A stretch of DNA of 64,000 nucleotides from Marinobacter sp050379415 (GTDB taxonomy: Bacteria; Pseudomonadota; Gammaproteobacteria; Pseudomonadales; Oleiphilaceae): NCBI RefSeq assembly GCF_050379415.1, contig NZ_JBNRLS010000001.1, positions 930,001-994,000 of the forward strand, in the 5' to 3' direction. The notes below the pieces were generated by a model. That model searched no databases and had not been told where the DNA came from. It was given only the letters and a program-made list of their open reading frames with translations. The position numbers and the translations under genes are program-made. Positions 8,998 through 18,166 of this stretch are shown here, piece by piece (within the stretch, counting starts at the first letter, position 1; the number at the start of each line of letters is the position of its first letter).

Positions 8998-9116
8998 GGT
9001 CTGTCCATCCAGCCGGAACCGGCGGGAACTACAGATGCTAAAATGTCATTGCAGATACTATTCAACGTCACTTGCGGTGTGCATAATACGCGCCTTCTCC
9101 GCCGGTCTGCGCAAAA

Positions 9117-9190
9117 GGTGACCAATAAGTCACCCGGTCAGTAGTCGGTGGCGGCCTCGGCAGGGCGGACGCCTCAAGGTAGTGCCCTGC
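9117..9190 (+). promoter_or_regulatory. Structured 5' leader of speD (two hairpins)
   Basis: The 227 bases between the osmC-like gene and speD contain two clean inverted repeats. GGTGAC at 9117-9122 pairs with GTCACC at 9129-9134 around a 6-nt loop. GCAGGGC at 9160-9166 pairs with GCCCTGC at 9184-9190 around a 17-nt loop. The second hairpin ends 34 bases before the speD start. A CATAAT at 9082-9087 could be a -10 box, with TTCAAC at 9061-9066 as a weak -35. A long structured leader on a polyamine-biosynthesis gene could mediate feedback control; the sequence shows the structures but not the function. Confidence 0.4.
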
Positions 9191-9224
9191 AGTCATTCAT
9201 CTCCAATGTCCGGAGGGGCTGAGC

Positions 9225-10016
9225 ATGGAAACCAAACTCCAGCTGCACGGTTTCAATAACCTGACCAAATCCCTGAGCTTCAACATCTACGACATCTGTT
9301 ACGCGCAGACCGAAGAACAACGCGAAGCCTATATTGATTACATCGACGAGATGTACAACGCCGAACGTCTGACCCAGATCCTGACCGATGTGGTCAAGAT
9401 CATCGGCGCCAACATCCTCAATATCGCTCGCCAGGACTACGAGCCCCACGGGGCGTCCGTAACCATGCTCATTGCCGAGCATGAGATTACTGACGGCGAA
9501 GCCAACAACGAGGAATCCCCGGGCCCGCTGCCGGACACCATCGTCGCGCACCTGGACAAGAGCCACGTGACCGTGCATACCTACCCCGAGAGCCACCCCC
9601 ACGATGGCGTCAGTACCTTCCGGGCCGACATCGACGTGTCCACCTGTGGCCTGATTTCGCCGTTGAAGGTACTGAACTACCTGATCCACAGCTTCGACTC
9701 CGATGTGGTCACCGTGGACTATCGCGTCCGCGGCTTCACCCGGGACGTGGATGGCACCAAGCATTACATCGATCACGACATCAACTCGATTCAGAACTAC
9801 CTGACCGAGGATACCCAGAATGCCTATCAGATGATCGATGTGAACGTGTACCAGGAGAACCTGTTCCACACCAAGATGATGCTGAAGAACTTCGACCTGG
9901 ATAACTACGTGTTTGGCGTCAATGCCAGCGACCTGGATCCGGCCGAAGCCCAGTCCATCGAGGATCGCCTGCGGCGCGAAATGCTGGAAATCTTCTATTC
10001 CCGGAACGTGGAGTAA
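9225..10016 (+). CDS. speD: S-adenosylmethionine decarboxylase proenzyme, class 1A
   Basis: A 263-aa proenzyme that self-cleaves to form its pyruvoyl group and makes decarboxylated SAM for spermidine synthesis. The cleavage site is the Lys-Ser of LDKSHVTVHTYPESHP, identical in pattern to E. coli SpeD, where Ser becomes the pyruvoyl group. The catalytic Cys lies in DIDVSTCGLISPLK. Length matches the roughly 264-residue gammaproteobacterial form. The start is supported by CGGAGG 9 bases upstream. A rho-independent terminator follows the stop by 9 bases, so the gene is probably monocistronic. Confidence 0.95.
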   Translation: METKLQLHGFNNLTKSLSFNIYDICYAQTEEQREAYIDYIDEMYNAERLTQILTDVVKIIGANILNIARQDYEPHGASVTMLIAEHEITDGEANNEESPGPLPDTIVAHLDKSHVTVHTYPESHPHDGVSTFRADIDVSTCGLISPLKVLNYLIHSFDSDVVTVDYRVRGFTRDVDGTKHYIDHDINSIQNYLTEDTQNAYQMIDVNVYQENLFHTKMMLKNFDLDNYVFGVNASDLDPAEAQSIEDRLRREMLEIFYSRNVE

Positions 10017-10025
10017 GCTCCTGCA

Positions 10026-10052
10026 ACGGCGGTCTTCGGCGCCGCCGTTTTT
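10026..10052 (+). terminator. Rho-independent terminator after speD
   Basis: ACGGCGG at 10026-10032 pairs with CCGCCGT at 10042-10048 around a nine-base loop. A run of five T follows (10048-10052). It sits directly after the speD stop codon. Confidence 0.85.
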
Positions 10053-10149
10053 CCTTCAGTTTTTTTGATCTCGCCCACCAGAATTCTGCGTTTTCATCCT
10101 CCGTGACGACCGGTTTAAATAGAACCCTGTCAAACAGCAGGAGGACGAC

Positions 10150-10995
10150 ATGACGCTTCGTTCCGTTAAACAGATCATTCCCGCACTGGAAACCTCCGAC
10201 GGTGCCGGTGTCCGCATCAAGCGCTCACTGGGGCAGCACCAGTCGGTCCGGCTCGACCCGTTCCTGATGCTGGATGAGTTCGGCTCCTCCGAGGCAGCCG
10301 ACTACATTGCCGGCTTTCCTTCCCACCCCCACCGTGGCTTCGAAACCGTGACCTACATGATCGAGGGGCACATGCTCCATGAGGATCATCTGGGTAACCG
10401 GGGGGACCTGCGCAATGGTGGAGTCCAGTGGATGACCGCCGGCAGGGGCATCATCCATTCCGAGATGCCGCAGCAGGAGGGAGGCATGATGCGCGGGTTC
10501 CAGCTCTGGCTGAACCTGTCGGCGGCGGAAAAGATGACCGATGCCGGCTACCGTGACATCCAGCCCGAAGACATTCCGGAGCTTGCGGTCAGTGGCGGCC
10601 TTATCAGGCTGATCGCGGGAACAGTGACGGTCGATGGCACAACCCATCAGGGCGCAGTGACCGGCCGCAGTACCGAGCCGCTCTATGCGGACCTTCAGCT
10701 GAACCCGAACGGACAGGTAACGCTGCCGGTTCCGGCGGCCCATAACGGCATGCTGTACCTGTACGAGGGCGACGCGAGTCTGGGTGATCAGGCCCTGCGG
10801 CGCAGCGCCGCCAACGTTCTTGATGACGGTGACCGGATTACCGTCAGCGCCGGAGCCAGTGGCGCCCGGCTGCTGCTGATCGCCGGCAAGCCGATTGGTG
10901 AACCGGTGGTCCAGTATGGTCCGTTCGTGATGAATACCCGCGAGGAAATCGAGCAGGCGCTGCGGGACTACCGGGACGGCCGATTGACCGCCTGA
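10150..10995 (+). CDS. Pirin family protein
   Basis: A 281-aa bicupin. The N-terminal cupin contains PHPHRGFETVTYM and, further on, HSEMP, which supply the metal-binding His and Glu residues of pirins; quercetinase activity has been shown for some members. LGNRGDLRNGGVQWMTAGRG is a diagnostic pirin segment. The C-terminal cupin ends with the usual PFVMNTREEIEQAL helix. An AGGAGGACGAC ribosome site precedes the ATG. The stop lies two bases from the stop of the convergent prkB-like gene. Physiological substrate unknown. Confidence 0.92.
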   Translation: MTLRSVKQIIPALETSDGAGVRIKRSLGQHQSVRLDPFLMLDEFGSSEAADYIAGFPSHPHRGFETVTYMIEGHMLHEDHLGNRGDLRNGGVQWMTAGRGIIHSEMPQQEGGMMRGFQLWLNLSAAEKMTDAGYRDIQPEDIPELAVSGGLIRLIAGTVTVDGTTHQGAVTGRSTEPLYADLQLNPNGQVTLPVPAAHNGMLYLYEGDASLGDQALRRSAANVLDDGDRITVSAGASGARLLLIAGKPIGEPVVQYGPFVMNTREEIEQALRDYRDGRLTA

Positions 10996-10997
10996 GG

Positions 10998-11864
10998 TCA
11001 GGCGTAGGTCTTCCGGTTCATCAGGCGCTGGACCATGGGCCGAAGCACAAGGTCCATGGCCAGCGCCATCTTCGGTCCCGGAACCACCAGGGTATCGTGA
11101 CGGGACACGCTACTGCCGGAGATCAGTTGCAGCAACTGGGTGAATTTCACTTCCGAGGGGTCCCGGAACCGGATCACCACCATGCTCTCGTCCTCGGTGG
11201 GCACATCCCGGACCACGAACGGGTTGGACGTATCCACCAGGGGCACGCGCTGGAAGTTAATGTGGGTGTGGGCGAACTGCGGCACGATATCGTGGACGTA
11301 ATCATCCATGCGATTGACGATGGTCTGGACCACCGCCTCCTGGCTGTAGCCACGTTTGTGGGTATCCCGGTGGATCTTCTGGATCCATTCCAGGTTCACA
11401 ATGGGAACCACCCCTATCAGCAGGTCCACGTACTGGGCGATGTTGTAGGTGTCACTCACCACCCCGCCGTGCAATCCCTCGTAGAACATGAGATCGGTGT
11501 CTGCCGGCAGCGGTCCCCAGGGCGTAAAGGTCCCCGCCTTGTGGCCGGCTGCAATCAGGTTATGGTCCTCATCGTGAACATACTGGCGATAGCGGCCATT
11601 ACCGGTGTGACCGTAGTCGTAGAACAGCGCCTCGAGCTTGTCGATATGATTGGCAGCCAGGGCAAAATGGTTGCGCTCACCGAACTGGCCCTTGGCCGCC
11701 AACCGGGCCATCTGTTCCCTGTTGTAGCGATGAAAACTGTCACCACTGACCATGGCCGCGCGCAAGCCCTCACTGGCGAACATGCGGCTGAAGATCTGCC
11801 CGGTGGTCGTGGTACCGGCACCGCTAGAGCCGGTCACGGCAATGATCGGATGACGCTTTGACAT
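10998..11864 (-). CDS. prkB: PrkB-type phosphoribulokinase/uridine kinase family protein
   Basis: A 288-aa P-loop kinase with Walker A GSSGAGTTTT at residues 12-21 and the phosphoribulokinase-family core (SGDSFHRYN, FYEGLHGG). E. coli carries a close relative (prkB) beside yhfA and crp, the same neighbourhood as here. No RuBisCO or other Calvin-cycle gene is in the window, so a role in CO2 fixation is not indicated and the true phosphate acceptor is unknown. The downstream neighbour on this strand is pirin, convergent. The gene starts 20 bases after the stop of the large DUF1631 protein, allowing co-transcription. Confidence 0.8.
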   Translation of the reverse strand: MSKRHPIIAVTGSSGAGTTTTGQIFSRMFASEGLRAAMVSGDSFHRYNREQMARLAAKGQFGERNHFALAANHIDKLEALFYDYGHTGNGRYRQYVHDEDHNLIAAGHKAGTFTPWGPLPADTDLMFYEGLHGGVVSDTYNIAQYVDLLIGVVPIVNLEWIQKIHRDTHKRGYSQEAVVQTIVNRMDDYVHDIVPQFAHTHINFQRVPLVDTSNPFVVRDVPTEDESMVVIRFRDPSEVKFTQLLQLISGSSVSRHDTLVVPGPKMALAMDLVLRPMVQRLMNRKTYA

Positions 11865-11883
11865 GGACTCTGCCTGTCCCGGT

Positions 11884-14800
11884 TTACAGAAGGCTGTCGA
11901 GGGATCGGGGCTTCTCCACCACGAATCCCTGGGCGTAATCCACGCCCAATTGCCTCAGCATATCCAGAACCTCGCGGGATTCAACCTGTGAGGCAATGAC
12001 TTCCCGCTGCATGTAGTGCGCCATCTCCACCATGGACCGGACCATGGCGCGATCCATTTCGCTGGTGGTGAGCTGGCTGGTGAAGGCACTGTCGATCTTG
12101 ATCAGGTCCACCGGCAGGGAGCGCATGAAATTGAAGGAGCTGGGGCCGCTGCCAAAATTGCCCAGGCAGAACCGGCAGCCCAGTTCCTTCATCTCCCGAA
12201 TAAACTCCGCCACCGCCTGGATGTCGTTGATGGCCGAGGCTTCGGTGAGTTCAAACCATATCCTCTCGATCGGCGCATCCTTCTCGCTCAGCTTTTCATA
12301 GATGAATTCCAGCAGGGACTGGTCATTCAGGCTGTAGCCGGACAGGTTGATGCAGACACCACCGAGGTGACGGGGGTCCGGTTGACGCTCCCGGAGCCAG
12401 TCGAGCATCTGCCCGACCACCCAGCGATCGACCGCCTGCATGCGGTCATAACGCTCGGCCATGCGGACGAAATCCCGACCGGTAATCAGATTGCCGGCAT
12501 CATCGTACATGCTGATCAGGATCTCGTACTGGGGCGACATGGAGGTCCGACCGTGCAGGGGGATGATCTTCTGGCACCGCAGCAGCATGCGCTCCTCGTT
12601 CAGGTCACCCAGGCTGGCAACCTTGGCAGCAATCTGCTCCTGACGGGCCTGATCATCCGCATCCGGCACGTATTCAACGGCCTGACCATGGCCTTGCTGT
12701 TTGGCCGCCGTCAACGCCTGCTCCGAGGCACGAAGCCAGCGCTCCGCATTCACCAGGCCCGGCAATGTCGGCACGATACCGGCACTGGCGGACAATTGGT
12801 AGCTGCGACCACTGAAACTGAACCCGGTGGCCTCTATCGCCTTGATCAGGTTGCCGGCCGCCTCCCTGGCGTCCTCAGCGGGCAGCAGCATGGCAAATTC
12901 GTTACCGGCCAGGCGCGCCAGCGGCATGCCGTCTCCCACGTGACTGCAAAGGAGGTCGGCTACCTGTTTCAGGGCATCGTCGCCGGCCTGGTAGCCGGCG
13001 GTATCGTTGAGAATCCGGAAGCGACGGAGATCCAGCCGTACCAGGGCGCGCTCATCTTCCCGACGGGCCAGTTGCTGATCCAGCATACGCTCGAACTCCC
13101 GCCTTCCCAGCAGCCCGGTCAGGTCGTCGTGGGTAGAGGCCCAGGACAGCTGGTCATAGACCTTCCGCACCATGCGGTCGATACTTTCATCCACCAGCGG
13201 GCGCTCGTACTGGTTATCCGGCACGATAACACCCTTACGCATCTGCCGGGCCAGTGCTTCCAGCTCCAGTTCCACTACCCGCATACCCTGGTGATTCACA
13301 AATACGAAACGGCTGAAGCCCCGGGCAACCCAGACCAGGCGGATGTACTGGGGCTTGTCCGGATTATCCTGATCCCGTAGCCAGTCCCCGGTCCGCAGCT
13401 GCTGGGCACGATTGATCCAGCGCTGGAGACTGCGTTGCTCGCGGTCTGAAAGTTCCCGCTGTTCGTCCTCGGCGGTGCGGGCCGGCGGTACCTCTACCAG
13501 TTCCGGCTGCTGATCAGGGCGGCGTACCAGGAACTGTTTGAGTTCGTTGCGAATCTGGGACGAGGGCATGTGGTTGCTGGAAATCGACGCCAGGCCATCC
13601 TGGATCACCCTGAGCAACTCCGGCAGATTGATGTTACTGCCCGGATCGTCGGCGAAAGCCAGCAGCGAATCGATCACCGACAGGTAGTCCTGCCAGAGCT
13701 GGCTGTCCGGGCCCTGGCGGATCCATGTCAGCGACAGCAGGTCCCGCCAGCCGCCGTCAAGAAGGCTCAGGACTGCCTTCGGCACCTTGCGGCCCGCCAC
13801 CCGCTGGTTGAGAACCTCCGCCACCGCCTTCTTGGATTCCGCCACCTTCTGAGCCCCTTCGGCGGCAGCCGTAACCCGCTCGACATTGCGGCGGTAGACC
13901 AGATTCTGACGGTCAATCAGGGTATCAAGCTCCCGGACGGTCTGCTCGAACACCCCGGTATCCTGCTCGAAGTCGGTGTTGATTCGCTGGATCAGCTCAT
14001 CCACCCGGCGCTGCACCACCGAGTTCACCCGGCCGCCTTTCACACCAAGCTGGGCCAGGCGGTTCATGACACCGCGCACCGGACTGTCCTGATCATCAAA
14101 GAAAGCCGGATCCCGCATGACCACCTTCAGGACCGGCACCTCCAGCTGCCGTATCCGGCTCTGGGCATAGTCACTGAGCTTGGGGCTCTCAACCACGCTG
14201 CGAAAGAAGCGGTCGACCACATCCAGGGTTTCCTGCTGTTCCTCGTTCAGCCGTTGGTCGCCGCTCTCGCGAACCCGCTCCACTACCCGCTCCTTCAGGG
14301 GCAGATTTTCAGCCACCGCCTCCCCTGCCTGCACCTGAAGCTGCTGCAACTGGCGCTGGAACTCACCCGCTGACAACGGCTGGGCATTGGGAGGGAACGG
14401 TATTGGTTCGGCATCACCGCCTGCAAGGCGGCTCGCAGAAAGGGTGGAGATGAGGTTGCGTACCGTGGCGAACGCAGTCTGGGCAGCCTGGGCATAGCCC
14501 CGGAATTCCTGACCCGCACGCCCGACAGAAGACCCGGCGCGCCCGGATGTCGCTTCTCGGATCCGCTGTACCCGGGCGGGGGCGGGTTCCGGTGTCTCGG
14601 ATACCGGCTCAGGCTGTTTCGCTCTCCGGGGTTCCTCCTTCCTGATGGTGTGCTCAGTGAGATATTTGCTCAGATCCAGATCCGGCAACACACCGTGTCG
14701 AATGAGGATGCTATTGAGTTCCTCATAGAGCGGACCGAGCTGTTGCAGCACGGTTTGTTCGAACACCTTGAGACAAACCTTCTCCACATCCCGGGACAGT

Positions 14801-15639
14801 TTCAGCTGGCTGAGGCTGGCATGGAAGGCTTCGCACACCAGTGCCGGACCGAGCGGATTGTGGTGCCCGGTAGCATTGGCTATACCCAGCTTGTCCAGGC
14901 GCAGCTTCAGCTGCAGAAGATCCCCACGGTACTGGGTATCAGCCTTGGTCACCATCACCCGGATGGTCAACCAGTCCTCGAATTCGCCCTTGTCGACAAT
15001 GGAGAGTTCGGAGCCGGGAAAACCCTTGGGAGCCGGTTTCAGGGGCGATTCCAGGTTTCGAGACATGTGGTGCCAGATCACCCGCTGCCGGGCCTGGATC
15101 TGACCCGAGGCATCCATGAATTCGTTGGCCAGTTGATCGTTGGCTGCTTTCTGGGCAGCCTGTTTCAGACCGGCGACCATCTGGACAACACAGGCATCCA
15201 TCAGGGGCTCGATAAACTGGCTAACCGCCTTGGCGCACTGGTGCAGGACGAACTGGATTCGGTCATTCGGGGCATGCAGGGAGGAGCGTTCCTGATGCCG
15301 GGAGCCCCCGCACTGGGCAATCATGGCGTCCAGGGCTACGGGATTCGAGCGAGTGAAGTTCACCCCCATGGCACCGTCAATGCGACGAACGATACTGACG
15401 TGAAGTTCATGGGCACGACGGCCATCTGCACTGCGGAAGCGCACGATCAGTTCCGGTTTTGCGTCACGGGCGAGAGCCTGGTCAAGCTTTCTGGAGGTTT
15501 CGCCGGAATAGCGGACAAACAGCCCCTCGGCACAAAAGTCGGCAATCTGGCAGGGCCAGGATTCACCGCCACCCAGGTCGATCTGGGCAGCCAGTTTGAT
15601 AGGTTGGCGGGGACTTCTACGACGTTCTCTTGATTCCAT
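11884..15639 (-). CDS. PilZ-DUF1631-GGDEF-EAL protein with degenerate catalytic motifs
   Basis: A 1251-aa cytosolic protein. It begins with a PilZ-like domain (RRRSPRQPIKL, then ADFCAEGLFV, close to the RxxxR...DxSxxG cyclic-di-GMP motif with Cys for Ser). A long DUF1631 region follows (about residues 100-800). Next come a GGDEF-like domain (LTGLLGRREF; signature RLAGNEFAML, so AGNEF replaces GGDEF) and an EAL-like domain. In the EAL domain EIL replaces EAL, CLGNFGSG replaces the DDFG metal/catalytic pair, and ASQVES replaces the AEGVE motif. It therefore looks like a cyclic-di-GMP receptor or scaffold rather than an enzyme. The start at 15639 is preferred because an AGG lies 7 bases upstream and the protein begins at the PilZ domain; an open frame runs to 15807. 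Confidence 0.8.
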   Translation of the reverse strand: MESRERRRSPRQPIKLAAQIDLGGGESWPCQIADFCAEGLFVRYSGETSRKLDQALARDAKPELIVRFRSADGRRAHELHVSIVRRIDGAMGVNFTRSNPVALDAMIAQCGGSRHQERSSLHAPNDRIQFVLHQCAKAVSQFIEPLMDACVVQMVAGLKQAAQKAANDQLANEFMDASGQIQARQRVIWHHMSRNLESPLKPAPKGFPGSELSIVDKGEFEDWLTIRVMVTKADTQYRGDLLQLKLRLDKLGIANATGHHNPLGPALVCEAFHASLSQLKLSRDVEKVCLKVFEQTVLQQLGPLYEELNSILIRHGVLPDLDLSKYLTEHTIRKEEPRRAKQPEPVSETPEPAPARVQRIREATSGRAGSSVGRAGQEFRGYAQAAQTAFATVRNLISTLSASRLAGGDAEPIPFPPNAQPLSAGEFQRQLQQLQVQAGEAVAENLPLKERVVERVRESGDQRLNEEQQETLDVVDRFFRSVVESPKLSDYAQSRIRQLEVPVLKVVMRDPAFFDDQDSPVRGVMNRLAQLGVKGGRVNSVVQRRVDELIQRINTDFEQDTGVFEQTVRELDTLIDRQNLVYRRNVERVTAAAEGAQKVAESKKAVAEVLNQRVAGRKVPKAVLSLLDGGWRDLLSLTWIRQGPDSQLWQDYLSVIDSLLAFADDPGSNINLPELLRVIQDGLASISSNHMPSSQIRNELKQFLVRRPDQQPELVEVPPARTAEDEQRELSDREQRSLQRWINRAQQLRTGDWLRDQDNPDKPQYIRLVWVARGFSRFVFVNHQGMRVVELELEALARQMRKGVIVPDNQYERPLVDESIDRMVRKVYDQLSWASTHDDLTGLLGRREFERMLDQQLARREDERALVRLDLRRFRILNDTAGYQAGDDALKQVADLLCSHVGDGMPLARLAGNEFAMLLPAEDAREAAGNLIKAIEATGFSFSGRSYQLSASAGIVPTLPGLVNAERWLRASEQALTAAKQQGHGQAVEYVPDADDQARQEQIAAKVASLGDLNEERMLLRCQKIIPLHGRTSMSPQYEILISMYDDAGNLITGRDFVRMAERYDRMQAVDRWVVGQMLDWLRERQPDPRHLGGVCINLSGYSLNDQSLLEFIYEKLSEKDAPIERIWFELTEASAINDIQAVAEFIREMKELGCRFCLGNFGSGPSSFNFMRSLPVDLIKIDSAFTSQLTTSEMDRAMVRSMVEMAHYMQREVIASQVESREVLDMLRQLGVDYAQGFVVEKPRSLDSLL

Positions 15640-15801
15640 GAACAACCTGATTTTTCGTACCACCAGCCGACCCTTGAGCACCCGGGGCCGGTTTGGGTCC
15701 CTGAAACGGTGGAATACGCCACCGGCTACTATGGGTATTATGTCTGTTATATAGTGGCGAGATCCTGACTGGAAACCGGCCCAAGTATAACACCCAGATC
15801 C

Positions 15802-16872
15802 ATGCAACAGCTTAGTCAGATCTATCTTCTTTTGCTACTGATTACCGGCCTTTCCGGGTGTACGACCATTGGCTACTACTCCCAGGCAATTTCCGGTCAT
15901 TTCAGCCTCATGACCAGGGCCGAACCGGTGGCCGAGGTCATCCGTGGCGCAGAGACACTCCCCGAGACCCGGGAAAAACTGGAGCTGGCGATGGAGGCCC
16001 GGTATTTTGCCCGTGGGCAACTGGCGCTGCCGGTGGGCGAGGCCTTTCTGGAATACGTGCAACTGGACCGACCCTGGGTGGTGGTGAACCTGGTGGTGGT
16101 ACCGGAGTTCTCCCTGGAGCCTCATCGCTGGTGCTACCCGTTTGTCGGCTGCCAGGCCTACCGGGGCTATTTCAGCCTGGAGGATGCCAGACACGAGCAG
16201 GCCCGGTTCCGCGAGGACGGTTACGACACCTTCATCGGGGGTGTCACCGCCTACTCCACCCTGGGTTGGTTTGACGATCCGCTGCATAGCGGATTCACCC
16301 GCCTGAGCGAGGATCGCATGGTTGCCCTGATGTTCCACGAGCTGGCCCATCGCGTGGTCTACATTGCCGAAGACACCACCTTCAACGAAAGCTTTGCCAC
16401 CGCGGTGGAACTGGAGGGGCTCCGGCTGTGGCTGAGCCAGCGGGGCGAAGCCGACCGTTTCGACGCGGCCCTGGCCCGATTACAACGGCGAACCCAGACC
16501 CTGGCTCTGGTCCGCGAGGCCACCGGCAGCCTGGAGAGACTCTACAGGCAGGCGGATACCTTGGCCCCGGACAACCTGCGGACACGAAAGCAGGGAATCC
16601 TCACGCAGCTTGCTGACGATTACAGAGAACTGTCAGAGACCTGGGACGAGCCCGGCCCGTTCGGCCCTGCCCCGGTCACCCTCAACAACGCCAACCTGGC
16701 CCTGTTCCGGCAGTACAACCAGTTCGTCCCCGGATTCCGCCAGCTGCTGTCGGACCATGACCATGATTTCCGGGCCTTCTACCGGGCGGTGGAAGAGCTG
16801 GGCCAGCGTCCGCCGGATCAGCGGAGCGCGGCATTAACCCAGCTGTCACAGAGGTTTGCAGAAAACCTTTGA
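15802..16872 (+). CDS. Predicted aminopeptidase lipoprotein (COG4324)
   Basis: A 356-aa lipoprotein with signal MQQLSQIYLLLLLITGLSGC, the lipobox cysteine being residue 20. The zinc-peptidase signature is MFHELAHRVVYI (HExxH) followed by FNESFATAVE with the third ligand Glu. These are the hallmarks of the family annotated as predicted aminopeptidase (PF10023). It is probably anchored to the outer membrane facing the periplasm. Its start lies only 162 bases from the divergent DUF1631 protein start, and its 3' end overlaps argA by 27 bases. Confidence 0.85.
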   Translation: MQQLSQIYLLLLLITGLSGCTTIGYYSQAISGHFSLMTRAEPVAEVIRGAETLPETREKLELAMEARYFARGQLALPVGEAFLEYVQLDRPWVVVNLVVVPEFSLEPHRWCYPFVGCQAYRGYFSLEDARHEQARFREDGYDTFIGGVTAYSTLGWFDDPLHSGFTRLSEDRMVALMFHELAHRVVYIAEDTTFNESFATAVELEGLRLWLSQRGEADRFDAALARLQRRTQTLALVREATGSLERLYRQADTLAPDNLRTRKQGILTQLADDYRELSETWDEPGPFGPAPVTLNNANLALFRQYNQFVPGFRQLLSDHDHDFRAFYRAVEELGQRPPDQRSAALTQLSQRFAENL

Positions 16873-18153
16873 GTTGCGCTGACTGTTATAGGACGCCAGT
16901 TTGGGGCCAGGCAGGGACTGGACGCTGGAAGGCAGGAAACCGCGCTCCCGGAACCAGTGTTCGGTCTGGGTGGTGAGGACAAACAGATTCTGGATTCCCT
17001 GGCCACGGGCCAGCTTCTCGATCATCGCCAGCAGCTCATCTCCCCGTCCGGCCCGGCGATAGGAAGGATCAACCGCAAAGCAGGACAGTTCCCCGGCGTT
17101 TTCCTCAGGATAAGGGTAAAGGGCCGCACAGCCGACGATGGTACCGTCCCGCTCCGCCACCACGAAGCGATCGATTTCGGTTTCCAGCATTTCCCGGGAG
17201 CGCCGCACCAGGATCCCCTGCTCTTCCAGCGGCTGGATCAGCTCGAGGATACCGCCGAGGTCCTCCACCCGGGCCTGACGGATCTTCTCGTAATTGTCAC
17301 CACTGACCAGGGTGCCGGAACCATCCAGGGTGAACAGTTCGCCAAGCAGCGCCCCGTCTTCCTCATAGCTGATGATGTGTGCCCGACGAACGCCCTTGAC
17401 GCAGGCATCGCATGCCGCCTTCAGGAGATCCGCATCGTGCCCGGTAACCGTCCCTGCCGCCAGGCGCTCCGAGGCCTGCCGGACCGACAGCTCCCGGATC
17501 AGGGTGCCATCCTCCTCCAGCAAACCCTGATCGTCGATGAACACCATCAGCTTCTCGGCCTGCACGGCGGCTGCAACCTGACTGCCGACATCTTCATAGG
17601 ACAGGTTGAAGGTATCTCCCGTCGGTGAATAGCCCATGGGCGGCAGGATCACGATATGCCCCAGCTCCAGGAGCTTCTCGATACCGCTGGCATCGATCCG
17701 CCGGACCCGGCCGGTGTAACCGAAATCGACACCGTCAAGCACCCCCACGGGGCGGGCGGTGACGAAGTTGCCACTGCTGACCCGGATCCGGGCATTATGC
17801 ATGGGTGAATTGACCAGCCCCATGGACAACTGGCTCTCCAGATAGGCTCGGAGACCACCAATGGCCTCCATGACCATGGGCAGGTGTTGCTCGGGGGTGA
17901 TCCTCAGTCCCCGATCAAAACGGGACTCGGCGCCGGCATTGTCCAGCCGGGCCTGGATCTGTGGACGCGCGCCGAAGGCAACGATCAGGCGCACACCCAG
18001 GCTGCTCAACAGGGCAATATCGTGGATGATATTGATGAAGTTGCTGTGCTCAATGGCATCGCCCGGAATCGTCAGCACCACCGTCCGGCCGCGATGGGCG
18101 TTGATGTAGGGCGATGAGTGGCGGAAACCGTGCAACCATTCGTTCGATTTCAA
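16846..18153 (-). CDS. argA: Amino-acid N-acetyltransferase (N-acetylglutamate synthase)
   Basis: First enzyme of arginine synthesis, acetylating glutamate with acetyl-CoA. The N-terminal amino-acid-kinase domain (WLHGFRHSSPYINAHRGRT, then LPPMGYSPTGDTFNL) binds arginine for feedback inhibition. The C-terminal GNAT domain carries LSCFAVDPSYRRAGRGDELL, the acetyl-CoA loop. No ATG is available. TTG at 18153 with GGAG about 9 bases upstream gives 435 aa, close to known ArgA lengths; TTG at 18186 is the alternative. Either way the gene abuts or overlaps argE, whose stop is at 18167-18169. The 3' end overlaps the convergent aminopeptidase gene. Confidence 0.93.
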   Translation of the reverse strand: MKSNEWLHGFRHSSPYINAHRGRTVVLTIPGDAIEHSNFINIIHDIALLSSLGVRLIVAFGARPQIQARLDNAGAESRFDRGLRITPEQHLPMVMEAIGGLRAYLESQLSMGLVNSPMHNARIRVSSGNFVTARPVGVLDGVDFGYTGRVRRIDASGIEKLLELGHIVILPPMGYSPTGDTFNLSYEDVGSQVAAAVQAEKLMVFIDDQGLLEEDGTLIRELSVRQASERLAAGTVTGHDADLLKAACDACVKGVRRAHIISYEEDGALLGELFTLDGSGTLVSGDNYEKIRQARVEDLGGILELIQPLEEQGILVRRSREMLETEIDRFVVAERDGTIVGCAALYPYPEENAGELSCFAVDPSYRRAGRGDELLAMIEKLARGQGIQNLFVLTTQTEHWFRERGFLPSSVQSLPGPKLASYNSQRNSKVFCKPL

Positions 18154-18166
18154 TTCCGCTTCTCCG

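Noticed and set aside
10998..11864. Calvin-cycle function for the phosphoribulokinase-like gene
   Set aside because: No RuBisCO or companion genes are present, and the E. coli relative at the same locus is not involved in CO2 fixation.
12016..13380. A 454-codon plus-strand frame inside the DUF1631-GGDEF-EAL gene
   Set aside because: It is a mirror frame of the GGDEF/EAL coding region with no domain of its own.
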